Assembly (NCBI GenBank): GCA_013813135.1
Contig: JACCSF010000299.1
Location: forward strand, 1 to 17,498
From: Thermoleophilaceae bacterium
Lineage (GTDB): Bacteria; Actinomycetota; Thermoleophilia; Solirubrobacterales; Thermoleophilaceae
Direction: 5' to 3'
Length of the DNA: 17,498 bases
Of this stretch, positions 1 to 8,086 are shown piece after piece (position 1 is the stretch's first letter; each line of letters begins with the position of its first letter). Below the pieces are notes generated by a model. It saw nothing but the letters and a program-made list of their open reading frames with translations, was not told the origin of the DNA and searched no databases. Both the position numbers and the translations under genes were made by a program.

Positions 1-2
1 TG

Positions 3-3000
3 GAGGGGGAGGCGAGCGCCCCGGCCCGCTACGCGGTCTCCACGGTTGCGGGCGACGCCGGCGAGGAGGCGCGCGACGAGGCCGCCGCGGCCGGTCCTGC
101 CGTCGGCGCCGCCGCCACGGTCGGCACGCTGCGCATCCAGTACCTCGAGCTGTCCGCCGCTGAGGTGGCCGCGCTGGCGCGCGATCCCGGGGTGGTGGCG
201 ATCGAGCGGGACGCGCCGCCGGCGCCGAGCGACGAGCGCGCCGCTCAGATAGTGGCCGGCAACCTGGCCGCCCCCGCCTTCACGCAGCCGAGCGATCCGG
301 GCTACCTGGCATGGCACAACGGACGCATCCCCGGCCCGTTCAACGTCACGATCGACGTGACCGACACGGGACTCGACAACGGCACGGACCCATCCGACCA
401 CGCCGACTTCCACGAGCTCGGCTCTGGGGTGAGTCCCGACCGCGTGGCCTACGGACTGGACTACACGCCAGACCCCGACGCTCGCGACTGCACCGGCCAC
501 GGCACCAACGTGGCGTCGATCGCCGCCGGCTACAACTCCGCCACCGGCACCCAGAACGAGGACGGCGGGGGCTTCAACTACGGGCTCGGTATCGCCCCGC
601 TGGCGCAGGTCGGCGCCTCGAAGATCTTCCAGTGCGACGGCAGCGCGCCAATTCTGGCGCTGGCGACTTTCGCCAACCTCGCAAGCACCGCGTACGCGAA
701 CGGCGCTCGCATCTCCAACAACTCCTGGGGGACCGGCACCGGGCTCGGATGGGGCTCCTACACGAGCCGCGCGGCGCTGTACGACCAGCTCGTCCGCGAC
801 GCGCAGTCGGGCACCGCCGGCAACCAGCAGATGGTCGAGGTGTTCGCCGCCGGCAACGACGGCGATGGGGCCGGCGGCGACGCCAACGAGGGCTACGGGT
901 CGATCCATGCGGAGGCCACGGCGAAGAACGTGATCACGGTCGGCGCCTCGGAGGGCGTCCGGGCCAGCGGGGTCGATGGCTGCGCCACGCCGGATGCGTC
1001 CGCCGACAGCGCCCGCGACATCGCCAACTTCTCGAGCCGCGGTCCGACCGACGACGGGCGCCTCAAGCCGGACCTGGTGGCGCCGGGCACCCATGTGACC
1101 GGCGCCCGCCCGCTGCACGGCTCCTACAACGGCCTCGGCACCTGCAACCCGTTCTTCGCGGGGACCTACTCGCTCGTGTCCGGCACCTCGCAGGCGGCGC
1201 CGCAGGTCTCGGGCGCCGCGGCGCTCCTGCGTGACTGGTACGAGCGCACGGTGCCGGGCGGCACCGTGCCCTCGCCCGCGATGACCAAGGCCCTGCTGAT
1301 CAACAGCGCCAGCGATCTCGCCGGCGGTCAGAACGGCAAGGGGGACGCGATCGCCGGCGGCCCCAACGCCGATCAGGGCTGGGGGAGGGTGAACCTCGGG
1401 GCGACCTTCGACTTCACGCCGCGCGAGTTCTACGACCAGCAGCCGGCCGACGTGCTGACCAATCCGGGTCAGACGGTGGTGCGCGCCTACGCTGTCCAGG
1501 ACGCGAGCAAGCCGGTGAAGGTCACCCTCGTCTGGACCGATCCGCCGGGGCCGACGAGCGGCAACGCGTTTGTCAACAACCTCGACCTGCAGGTCGCCGC
1601 CGGTGGCGAGGCCTACCGCGGCAACGTGTTCGGCGGGACCTACTCGCGCACCGGGGGCGCTTCGGACCCGCGCAACAACGTGGAGAGCGTGTACCTGCCG
1701 CCCGGCACCTCGGGGCGTCTCTCCGTGACCGTGCGGGCCACCGCCCTCGGCGGCGACGGCCTGCCCGGCAGCGGTGACGCCTCCGACCAGGACTTCGCGC
1801 TGGTGGTGTCCAACGCCGGCGAGCAGGCGGCGCCGGTGCTCGTGCACCAGTCGACGACGATCCTCGATTCCGGGTCCGGCGGCGACGGCGACGGCGTGCT
1901 CGAGTCCGACGAGCAGGTGGAGCTGACCGAGCAGGTGCGCAACGCGGGCAACGCGGATGCGACAGGGCTCTCCGCCATTCTCAACGGCGGCCCGGGACTG
2001 GCGGTGACTCAGGGCAGCTCGACCTACCCGACCATCGTGGAGGACGACGGGGTCGGGGCCAACAGCACGCGCTTCGCGGCGCACCTGGCCAACTCGGCCA
2101 CCTGCGGCGCGGACGTGCCCGCCACGCTGGCGATCGCGTCGGGGGCGGAGACCCAGACGGTCCCGCTCGTCCTGCCGACGGGCGAGCCGGGCGCGCTGCA
2201 GACCAACTCCGCCGTCGGCCCACAGGTGCCGCTGGCGATCCCCGACGACGACGCCGCGGGCGTCAGCTCGTCGGTGTTCGTGCCGGATCGCGGCCGCATC
2301 AAGGACCTCAACGTGACGATCCCCGGTACCGGCGGCGATCCCGGCATCGACCACGGCTGGGTGGGCGACCTCATCATCGACATCACCGGCCCCGATGGCA
2401 CCGCCGTGCGCCTGGCGGACCATCCAGGCGGTCCCGACAACGACGACGACGACTTCGCCGGCACGATCTTCGACGACGAGGCATCCCAGAACATCTCCCA
2501 GGGGACCGCCCCCTACACGGGCAACTTCAGGCCGCAGAACGACCAGCTGTCGCGCTTCGACGGAAAGAGCCGGCGCGGCACCTGGACGCTGCGGGTGCGC
2601 GACCTGTTCGAGGGCGACACCGGAACGCTGCGCGCGTGGGGCGTGGCGAGCCAAAGGGCGCTCTGCGACATCGACACGTCCCCGCCCGACACCGCAATCG
2701 CCGCGGGACCCGCCAACCCGACCACCTCTTCGTTCGCGCAGTTCTCGCTCGCGTCGAACGACGGTGGAGCGACGTTCGAGTGCCGGCTCGACGCAGGCGC
2801 CTACGAGCCGTGCGCGGCGACCGTTTCGTTCACCGGCCTGGCGCTCGGCTCGCACGCCTTCAGCGCACGCGCGATCGACGGCTCCGACAACGAAGACGCC
2901 ACGCCCGCGTCGTACAGCTGGGCGATAGAGCAGGGCACCGGCACCGGCACCGACACCACGCCGGCCTCGAGCTTCGTGCTGGCTCCCGTGGAGGAGGACC

Positions 3001-3632
3001 TGGCCAATGCGCTGGCGGGGCGCTTCACGGTGGTGGCCGCGTGCGCGTCGGCCTGCCGGGCGAGCGCGACGATCAGCGTGCCGGCGCGGACCGCGCGGCG
3101 GCTCGATCTCGCCCGCAAGGCGGTATCGCTCGGAAGCGGCGCGAAGCGGCGCGGGTCCGCCGGGACCGCCAACGTCTCCGTGCGCCTGAGCAAGCGAGCG
3201 CGAGCGGCGGTACAGCGCCACAAGCTGACCAAGGCGACGCTCACGGTGACGCTCACCGAGGGCAGGGCGCGACTCACGATCACGCGCGGGATCTCGCTGC
3301 GGCGGGAGGCCGGGCTGCGGCGCATCGCGAGCCGCGGGCTGAGGCTGTGGGCGGCGTGCGCGCGCAGGTGCCCGCTGAGCGCCGAGCTGACGCTGTCGGC
3401 GGCGCAAGCCCGCCGCATGGGGCTGAAGCCGGGACGCGCGAAGCGCTACGAAGTGGCGACGGGACGCACGACCGCGACCAGGACGCCGAAGGTGCTGACG
3501 CTGAAGGTGCGCCGCAGCGCCCGCAAGGCGCTGGCACGCGCCCGCCGCGTGGGCGCACTGCTCGAGGCGGTTGCCGGGACAGCGCCAGACCCGCTGCGGA
3601 TCGCGAAGCTGAGCAGGACGCTGCGCCGCTAG
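3..3632 (+). CDS. Secreted S8 subtilisin-like serine protease, KP-43-like, with P domain (5' partial)
   Basis: The reading frame is open to the left edge, so the true start and signal peptide lie outside; residue numbers count from position 3. Residues about 45-72 look like the end of an I9-type propeptide (AALARDPGVVAIERD). The catalytic triad is visible: Asp121 (VTDTG, codon 363), His166 (GHGTNVASIAAG, codon 498) and Ser396 (SGTSQAAP, codon 1188), with oxyanion Asn285 (AAGNDG). Next comes a KP-43-type beta-barrel (LVWTDPPGP, NNLDLQV, NNVESVYLPPG), a CARDB-like stretch, a proprotein-convertase P domain (about 2220-2660; DHGWVGDLIIDITGPDG, GTWTLRVRD), an Ig-like module (about 2668-2925), a TG linker, and a basic C-terminal region with two related repeats each starting with a CxxxC pair. 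It is probably an extracellular protease. No sortase signal or membrane anchor is seen at the C-terminus. It appears unrelated to the nitrogen genes downstream. Confidence 0.93.
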   Translation, partial: EGEASAPARYAVSTVAGDAGEEARDEAAAAGPAVGAAATVGTLRIQYLELSAAEVAALARDPGVVAIERDAPPAPSDERAAQIVAGNLAAPAFTQPSDPGYLAWHNGRIPGPFNVTIDVTDTGLDNGTDPSDHADFHELGSGVSPDRVAYGLDYTPDPDARDCTGHGTNVASIAAGYNSATGTQNEDGGGFNYGLGIAPLAQVGASKIFQCDGSAPILALATFANLASTAYANGARISNNSWGTGTGLGWGSYTSRAALYDQLVRDAQSGTAGNQQMVEVFAAGNDGDGAGGDANEGYGSIHAEATAKNVITVGASEGVRASGVDGCATPDASADSARDIANFSSRGPTDDGRLKPDLVAPGTHVTGARPLHGSYNGLGTCNPFFAGTYSLVSGTSQAAPQVSGAAALLRDWYERTVPGGTVPSPAMTKALLINSASDLAGGQNGKGDAIAGGPNADQGWGRVNLGATFDFTPREFYDQQPADVLTNPGQTVVRAYAVQDASKPVKVTLVWTDPPGPTSGNAFVNNLDLQVAAGGEAYRGNVFGGTYSRTGGASDPRNNVESVYLPPGTSGRLSVTVRATALGGDGLPGSGDASDQDFALVVSNAGEQAAPVLVHQSTTILDSGSGGDGDGVLESDEQVELTEQVRNAGNADATGLSAILNGGPGLAVTQGSSTYPTIVEDDGVGANSTRFAAHLANSATCGADVPATLAIASGAETQTVPLVLPTGEPGALQTNSAVGPQVPLAIPDDDAAGVSSSVFVPDRGRIKDLNVTIPGTGGDPGIDHGWVGDLIIDITGPDGTAVRLADHPGGPDNDDDDFAGTIFDDEASQNISQGTAPYTGNFRPQNDQLSRFDGKSRRGTWTLRVRDLFEGDTGTLRAWGVASQRALCDIDTSPPDTAIAAGPANPTTSSFAQFSLASNDGGATFECRLDAGAYEPCAATVSFTGLALGSHAFSARAIDGSDNEDATPASYSWAIEQGTGTGTDTTPASSFVLAPVEEDLANALAGRFTVVAACASACRASATISVPARTARRLDLARKAVSLGSGAKRRGSAGTANVSVRLSKRARAAVQRHKLTKATLTVTLTEGRARLTITRGISLRREAGLRRIASRGLRLWAACARRCPLSAELTLSAAQARRMGLKPGRAKRYEVATGRTTATRTPKVLTLKVRRSARKALARARRVGALLEAVAGTAPDPLRIAKLSRTLRR
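2934..2957 (+). repeat. GGCACC hexamer tandem repeat encoding a Gly-Thr linker
   Basis: Three perfect GGCACC units followed by GACACC lie in frame inside the protease gene. They encode a short Gly-Thr linker between the Ig-like module and the basic C-terminal repeats. Such microrepeats may vary in copy number between strains; that is inference. Confidence 0.7.
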
Positions 3633-3699
3633 GGCGGCCGAGTGGCACCGGGTCCGCTGCTAGCCTCCGAGAGCCGCCGGGAGACCGGCCGGCAAGCGT

Positions 3700-3773
3700 G
3701 GTGGGCGTAGCTCAGCAGGTAGAGCTCCTGGTTGTGGTCCAGGCGGTCGCGGGTTCGAGTCCCGTCGCTCACC
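3700..3773 (+). tRNA. tRNA-His (anticodon GTG)
   Basis: A full cloverleaf can be drawn. The acceptor arm GTGGGCG (3701-3707) pairs with CGCTCAC (3766-3772) with one G-T wobble. The D stem is GCTC/GAGC (3710-3713/3722-3725). The anticodon stem is CCTGG/CCAGG around loop TTGTGGT, giving anticodon GTG at 3734-3736. The T stem is GCGGG/CCCGT with loop TTCGAGT. The extra G at 3700 (G-1) faces discriminator C73 at 3773, the identity pair specific to tRNA-His. The 3' CCA is not encoded (CCT follows), as is common in actinobacteria. The gene sits 67 nt after the protease stop and converges with the GS-family gene. Confidence 0.96.
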
Positions 3774-3780
3774 CCTAACG

Positions 3781-3814
3781 TCCCTGCAAACAAGCCACTT
3801 TCAGTTCGCAGGGA
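3781..3814. terminator. Imperfect hairpin in the convergent gap (possible terminator or processing site)
   Basis: The arms TCCCTGCAAAC (3781-3791) and GTTCGCAGGGA (3804-3814) pair over 11 positions with one A-C mismatch around a 12-nt loop. It lies just after the tRNA and about 100 nt beyond the stop of the leftward GS-family gene, so it could serve either transcript. No T-run follows on either strand, so it is not a canonical intrinsic terminator. The rest of 3774-3914 holds nothing recognisable. Confidence 0.4.
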
Positions 3815-3914
3815 GTGATCGCCGACCTCAGTCGTGGTACCAATCTCTTTGAGCAAGGCTGGATCGATCTCGGGCAAGTAAATGCTCTTCACTACGGCCA
3901 GCTCCATTCGCGCT

Positions 3915-5303
3915 CTAGTAGAACCGCAGATACTCAGCCTGCTCCCACTCCGTTACGTGATCGTGGAAGCGCTGCCATTCGTCCCGCTTGTAGCGGCTGA
4001 ACATCTCGTGCATCGTCGGGCCCAGCACCTCCCGCGCGAGCGGATCGCGATCGAACGCGTCGATCGCCTCCAGCAGGTTCCCCGGCAGGCGCTCCACGCT
4101 TCGCGTCTTCGCCTCCTCGTCCGTCAGGTCGTACAACGGCTTGTCGACCGGCTCGCCGGGATCCAGGCGCTCGCGCATCCCCTCGAGTGACGCCCCGAGT
4201 GTCATGGCGAGCGCCAGGTAGGGGTTCACGCACATGTCACAGGCCCGGTTCTCGATCGCCTTACGCGTCTGCGGCAGCCGCAGCATCGCGGAGCGGTTGT
4301 TGTGGCCGTAGCAGATGTGCGTTGGCGCCCAAGTAAGCGTCCCGCCCTCCAGGCTGGCGGTCCTGCCGATGAGCCCCTTGTACGAGTTGACGTTCGAGCA
4401 GGCCAGCGCTGTGAGCGCCGCTCCGTGGCGCATGAGCCCTCCGAGCGCGTGGAAGGACGCTTCGGACCAGACGTCGGCCGCGCCGGCGAACATGTTCTCG
4501 TCCGGTCGGTCGAGCGGCGTAACGCTGTGATTGATATGCGCGCCGTTGCGCCAGTCGCCATCGCTTGGCTTTGCCATGTAGGTGACGAACAGGCCGTGAC
4601 GCTTGGCGATCTCCTTGAGCACCACGCGTAGGAACACCAGCCGGTCCGCTGCGGCCAGCGCGTCAGCCGGTCCGTAGTCGAGCTCGAACTGGGAGAACGC
4701 GCCTTCCGCCACAACATTGGAGAGGCCCCACCCGAGCTTGTTCAGCGCGACGACGATGTCCGCGAGAAACGGCATGCCGTCGAGGGAGTGCTCGGCGTCG
4801 TAGCCGAACGCCTGGCGCTTGACCGGCAGGCCGCCGACGCTGGTGTCGTCCTGCCCGAATGCCTTGACCGGCCTGCCGTCGTCGGAGCGCAGAACGATGA
4901 ACTCCGGCTCGAATCCGGCGACGAATTGCAGCCCCGCCTCAGCAGCGGCGCGAATCTGCCGCCGGAGGACCTGGCGCGGGCACACGTCGTAGGGCTCGCC
5001 CTCGAAGAACAGGTCTGCGAAAACCCATGCGAGGCGCGAGTCCCAGGGACAGATGACCAGGCTGGAGAGGTCGGGTAGAGCGATCTGGTCAGGGTCGGCT
5101 GGACCCAGTTCCGGCACCATCGACACCGAGTGAACGGCGAACTGAGGGCCCTTCCCACAGAACAGCCTCTCGAATTCCGACAGTGGGACGGGCTTGGTCT
5201 TGGGCACTCCGAGCAGGTCGATCCAGCACGAGAAGACGTACTCCACGCCTGCGCTTTCCAGCCGGGCGCGCGCATCGGCCACCTCGGCGGGATCAGCCCT
5301 CAC
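3915..5303 (-). CDS. Glutamine-synthetase-family ligase (gamma-glutamyl amide synthetase candidate)
   Basis: This 462-residue protein has the full GS catalytic core. It has the metal/Glu motif GFEPEF (130-135), EGAFSQFELDYG (200-211), the ATP/metal loop KPSDGDWRNGAHINHS (245-260), the glutamate-binding NNRSAMLRLP (335-344) and ENRACDMCVNPYLALA (351-366). A LYDL segment (390-393) matches the adenylylation loop of GlnA (E. coli Tyr397), giving Tyr391 here. The family joins glutamate to ammonia or an amine using ATP. The divergent loops and the ureohydrolase/urease context favour a gamma-glutamylamine ligase (PuuA-, GmaS- or GlnT-like) over housekeeping GlnA, but the amine cannot be read from sequence. 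The start is GTG at 5303, which overlaps the upstream stop as GTGA, so it is probably translationally coupled. It is the last gene of the leftward operon. Confidence 0.9.
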   Translation of the reverse strand: MRADPAEVADARARLESAGVEYVFSCWIDLLGVPKTKPVPLSEFERLFCGKGPQFAVHSVSMVPELGPADPDQIALPDLSSLVICPWDSRLAWVFADLFFEGEPYDVCPRQVLRRQIRAAAEAGLQFVAGFEPEFIVLRSDDGRPVKAFGQDDTSVGGLPVKRQAFGYDAEHSLDGMPFLADIVVALNKLGWGLSNVVAEGAFSQFELDYGPADALAAADRLVFLRVVLKEIAKRHGLFVTYMAKPSDGDWRNGAHINHSVTPLDRPDENMFAGAADVWSEASFHALGGLMRHGAALTALACSNVNSYKGLIGRTASLEGGTLTWAPTHICYGHNNRSAMLRLPQTRKAIENRACDMCVNPYLALAMTLGASLEGMRERLDPGEPVDKPLYDLTDEEAKTRSVERLPGNLLEAIDAFDRDPLAREVLGPTMHEMFSRYKRDEWQRFHDHVTEWEQAEYLRFY

Positions 5304-6034
5304 CCGGGCAGCGTCTCCTCTGGGAGCTCGTACCAGCGCGCTCGCTCGCCGATCCGCGCCCGCATCTTCCAGCGCCTCGACTTCGGCGCCCGCTCTATCG
5401 CTCCCAGCAGTTCGCGGATCCTGTAGTGGACATCGTTCTTGCGGTCGAAGCCGTCGAGTTCGCGTGCATAGCCGTCAAGACGCTCGAGGACCATGGTCGC
5501 GGTTCGCCACCAGCCCCAGTCCGCCGCGAGCAAGCGCGTGATGTAGTCGACGTCGACCTCGCCCTCGAAGTGGTCGAGCACGATTGAAAGCGCATCCTTG
5601 TAGTCGCGATCGTTCGTTTCGAACACCTGCAGCTTGAGCAGGAGCAGGTCCGAGATCGAGAGGGTGGCCGGATGCTCGTCGAGGCGGTTGGCCAGATCCA
5701 GCGAATGACACATGCTGATGCGATCGAGGAAGACATCGGCCTGGCGCGAGTTATCGGCATCCCAGAAGAAGAGCCGCGTTTTGCCGTGCAGGGCATTGAA
5801 CTCGGCGTCCTCCTCGTAGCCGCCCTGCCGGAACAGGGCGATGAGGGATTGGCGGTCGCTCGAGGTGCTCGCGAAGTCCAGGTCCTTTGGAGTGCGGGCC
5901 AGCGGCGGAGCCAATGCGGAGGGGCATCTCATGTGCACGGCCACCCCGCCGAGCGCTCGAAGGACCGCGCCCTCCCGGGTAGCCGCTTCGATGAGCCGCT
6001 CGGCCTCGCCGACGTGATCCTGCAACGGAGTCAT
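5300..6034 (-). CDS. Nucleotidyltransferase-fold protein (AbiEii/MNT-like)
   Basis: This 244-residue protein has the pol-beta nucleotidyltransferase pattern: LGGVAVHMRCPS (28-39), the metal-binding pair in KDLDF (Asp51, Asp53), and a third acidic strand QADVFLD (Asp100). A helical half follows, with a lysine-bearing LLLKLQVFETNDRDYKDAL segment (131-149) like that of AbiEii-type enzymes. The family moves a nucleotide onto a protein, tRNA or small molecule; the target is unknown. ATG at 6034 was chosen because it overlaps the Lrp-like stop as ATGA and the family motifs begin soon after; the open frame runs upstream to 6136 inside the regulator gene. Its own stop overlaps the GS-family start as GTGA, so all three genes are coupled. 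No partner antitoxin or toxin gene is seen. Modification of the adjacent ligase is possible but untested. Confidence 0.72.
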   Translation of the reverse strand: MTPLQDHVGEAERLIEAATREGAVLRALGGVAVHMRCPSALAPPLARTPKDLDFASTSSDRQSLIALFRQGGYEEDAEFNALHGKTRLFFWDADNSRQADVFLDRISMCHSLDLANRLDEHPATLSISDLLLLKLQVFETNDRDYKDALSIVLDHFEGEVDVDYITRLLAADWGWWRTATMVLERLDGYARELDGFDRKNDVHYRIRELLGAIERAPKSRRWKMRARIGERARWYELPEETLPG

Positions 6035-7092
6035 GGCAAGGGTCGACTCTGGCCGGTCCGATTCCGGGGGCTCACGGCCAGCGAGCGTCCCGCTCCCCAA
6101 GCGCCCGCGGTGCTCTTGTAGAGCATCCGAAGACACATGAACGTGTCCACGTGCGCCACTTCGGCTATGGCACCGACCTCGTTGTCCAGCGTTGCCAGCA
6201 ACTCCTCGCTGTTGCGGCAGACCAGCTCACACAAGAGGTCGTAGCGGCCCGAGGGGACGACCACGTAGTCGAGCCCTGGAATCTGGGCCAGCAGGCCCGC
6301 GGCGTGCTCGAGGTCGGCACCCTCGCTGAGAGTTATGCCGAGCCAGGCCACCGCTCCGAAGCCGAGGTGCTGGGGGTTGCCGACCGCGATCACCTGTAGA
6401 GCACGCTCGTCGACCAAGCGGGTGTAGCGACTGGAGACGGTTCGCTCGGAGAGGCCAAGCCGTCTCCCGATGTCCCGGAACGACGCGCGCCCGTCACGCT
6501 GCAGCTCGCCGATGATCGCGGAGTCGTGCGCGTCTATCTCCACCGACCGCTCGATCACCCCGCCCCGACCCGAAGAGATGGAGTCGGTTTCGCCCTCGAG
6601 CATCCATTCGTATCTCTGGTGCAACACGTTCAGATAGACGAACGTCTCGCTGCTCGTCACACCGGGCAGGCGCCGCAGGTTGACGACGAACTGGTAGAGC
6701 TCGTCGCTCGAGACGCACCCCACTTCGACGAGCAGGTTGAACTCGCCGGACGTAACGACCAGAAAGCTCACCTCTGGCATCGCCAACAACCGCTCGGTCA
6801 CCGTGGCCATGTAGGGGCCGCGCACCACGAGACCCATGCAGGCGAGCTGATCGAGACCGAGTACGCGCGGGTTGGCTATCGGCGCAATCGCGAAGACGTC
6901 CGTGTCGACGAGCGTCTTGAACCGCCGTCTCACCTGCGCCTCGGACACCTCGAGACGGGCGGCGAGAGTGGTGAAGGCAGCCCGCCCGTCGCGCTGCAGC
7001 TCGGCGAAAAGGGCGTAGTCGAGGTCCTCCAGCTGGGGACTGATTTCGGCCGGCGCGGACTCGAGTGCGGTCGGTTGCGGAGCCTCCGCCAT
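6031..7092 (-). CDS. Tandem Lrp/AsnC-family regulator (two HTH-RAM modules in one chain)
   Basis: At 353 residues this is about twice the usual length of an Lrp/AsnC protein. HTH 1 lies at about 22-66 and sensor (RAM) domain 1 at about 82-160; HTH 2 at about 187-232 and RAM 2 at about 246-327. The duplication shows directly: ELQRDGRAAF (31-40) and ELQRDGRASF (196-205) sit 165 residues apart, and TSGEFNLLVEV and PSGRYDLLCEL (114 and 280) occupy the matching RAM positions. Lrp proteins bind DNA as dimers or octamers and respond to amino acids or related amines. The likely targets are this operon and the divergent 10768-10992 region. ATG at 7092 avoids overlap with the upstream gene; a GTG at 7104 is an alternative. 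No strong ribosome site is seen. A proline/arginine-rich tail follows RAM 2. Confidence 0.9.
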   Translation of the reverse strand: MAEAPQPTALESAPAEISPQLEDLDYALFAELQRDGRAAFTTLAARLEVSEAQVRRRFKTLVDTDVFAIAPIANPRVLGLDQLACMGLVVRGPYMATVTERLLAMPEVSFLVVTSGEFNLLVEVGCVSSDELYQFVVNLRRLPGVTSSETFVYLNVLHQRYEWMLEGETDSISSGRGGVIERSVEIDAHDSAIIGELQRDGRASFRDIGRRLGLSERTVSSRYTRLVDERALQVIAVGNPQHLGFGAVAWLGITLSEGADLEHAAGLLAQIPGLDYVVVPSGRYDLLCELVCRNSEELLATLDNEVGAIAEVAHVDTFMCLRMLYKSTAGAWGAGRSLAVSPRNRTGQSRPLP

Positions 7093-7105
7093 TCCGCGGG
7101 CCACT

Positions 7106-8077
7106 CTACGCGGTGAGAAGTTGGGCAGAGGCAACCTCGCCCTCCTGAATGTCGATCACGGCGGTACGCAGGACGCCTTGGGCGTATTCGCTCCCCGGGT
7201 TGACCGCGGTGGTGGAGCCGAGCTCGCGCACGCCGGGCGCTTCATGGATGTGGCCGTGCAGGGAGAGCATCGGCGCGAAGCGCTTGATCGCGTCGCGAAC
7301 GGCCGTTGAGCCGGCGGCGGCCACCTCCCCAACCACGGGACGCGGGGGATAGACCGATGTGTCGAGCTTTGGACAGAGGTCGAGACCGGAGCCCAGTGGC
7401 GGCACGTGGAGGTTGAAGATCGCCGCCTGGTGATCGCCCAACTGCGAAGCCATCGCCCCGATCTTCTCCCCGAGCTCCTCCTCGCTGATATCCCGGGGAC
7501 ACCGCCAGGGCGTGGGATTGCCGTAGCCGGTCGAGATCATGTCGAGCCCCGAGCCGAGCTCGAGCACCTGGCCCTCGGCATTCTGGATGTACGGAGCATC
7601 GTCGAGCACCTTCTCGATCGAGAAGTAGTCGTCGTTGCCGCCCGTGACGTAGATGGGCACGCCCGTCGGTTCGAGCCGCTCGGCGGCGCGCTCCATCCAG
7701 TCTCCGACCTGCTCCTGACAGGCGACGGCGAACCGCTCGTCGATGGCCTCGCGTCCGAGCTCCGCCTGCTCGGCTTCGGACATCGTGACCGGGTACTGCC
7801 CGGTGTCGCGTATCAGCTGGACGATCTGTGCGAGCTCTTCATCCGTTGTGGCGACCTCCTCCGCGCCGCGCACCGTCGCGGCGTACCCCCGCGGCGTCTC
7901 CACGACGGGCACGATGCTCTTCCCTGTGAGGTCTCCGCCGAGGACGGCTATGTCGGCCTCATAGACCGCGACGGCGTTGAGGAACTTCCGGAAGACGATG
8001 TCCGCCCCGTGCAGATCGGTCGCGAACAGGATCCGCGTGCGAGGCCCGCTTCGCTTTCGGCCTCCGAACAGGCTCAT
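7106..8077 (-). CDS. Calcineurin-like metallophosphoesterase
   Basis: This 323-residue protein carries the five metallophosphoesterase motifs in order: DLH (Asp21, His23), GGDL (Asp49), GGNDD (Asn148), NLHVPP (His224) and HGHIH (His276, His278). The usual GNHD reads GNDD, so the position of the catalytic His is Asp; related GNxD variants exist (YfcE-like enzymes), so the protein may still be active. There is no signal peptide, so it is probably cytoplasmic. A long acidic helical insert lies between motifs 2 and 3 (about 70-140). It starts 9 nt after the stop of ureohydrolase A and ends 13 nt before the Lrp-like gene, so it is within the operon. The substrate and its link to nitrogen metabolism are unknown. 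Confidence 0.86.
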   Translation of the reverse strand: MSLFGGRKRSGPRTRILFATDLHGADIVFRKFLNAVAVYEADIAVLGGDLTGKSIVPVVETPRGYAATVRGAEEVATTDEELAQIVQLIRDTGQYPVTMSEAEQAELGREAIDERFAVACQEQVGDWMERAAERLEPTGVPIYVTGGNDDYFSIEKVLDDAPYIQNAEGQVLELGSGLDMISTGYGNPTPWRCPRDISEEELGEKIGAMASQLGDHQAAIFNLHVPPLGSGLDLCPKLDTSVYPPRPVVGEVAAAGSTAVRDAIKRFAPMLSLHGHIHEAPGVRELGSTTAVNPGSEYAQGVLRTAVIDIQEGEVASAQLLTA

Positions 8078-8086
8078 CTGCGCGGG

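Noticed and set aside
3676..3689. GCCGG-GAGA-CCGGC hairpin before the tRNA as a terminator of the protease gene
   Set aside because: Only a 5-bp stem with no T-run, in very GC-rich DNA where such stems arise by chance.
3629..3907. 92-codon minus-strand frame crossing the tRNA-His gene
   Set aside because: It runs antisense through the whole tRNA, has no ribosome site, and its codons have fewer G/C third positions than neighbouring genes. The SDGTRTRD-type peptide is a familiar artefact of antisense tRNA.
3700..3914. tRNA-His 3' end as an integration (att) site
   Set aside because: No repeat of the tRNA 3' end, integrase or phage-like gene is seen in the window.
5300..6034. Nucleotidyltransferase as one half of a type IV toxin-antitoxin pair
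   Set aside because: No adjacent antitoxin-like gene is present; it is tightly coupled to a regulator and a ligase gene, which suggests a pathway role instead.
7093..7134. Longer N-terminus for the Lrp-like protein
   Set aside because: It would overlap the metallophosphoesterase stop and adds residues with no Lrp similarity. ATG at 7092 (or GTG at 7104) is preferred.
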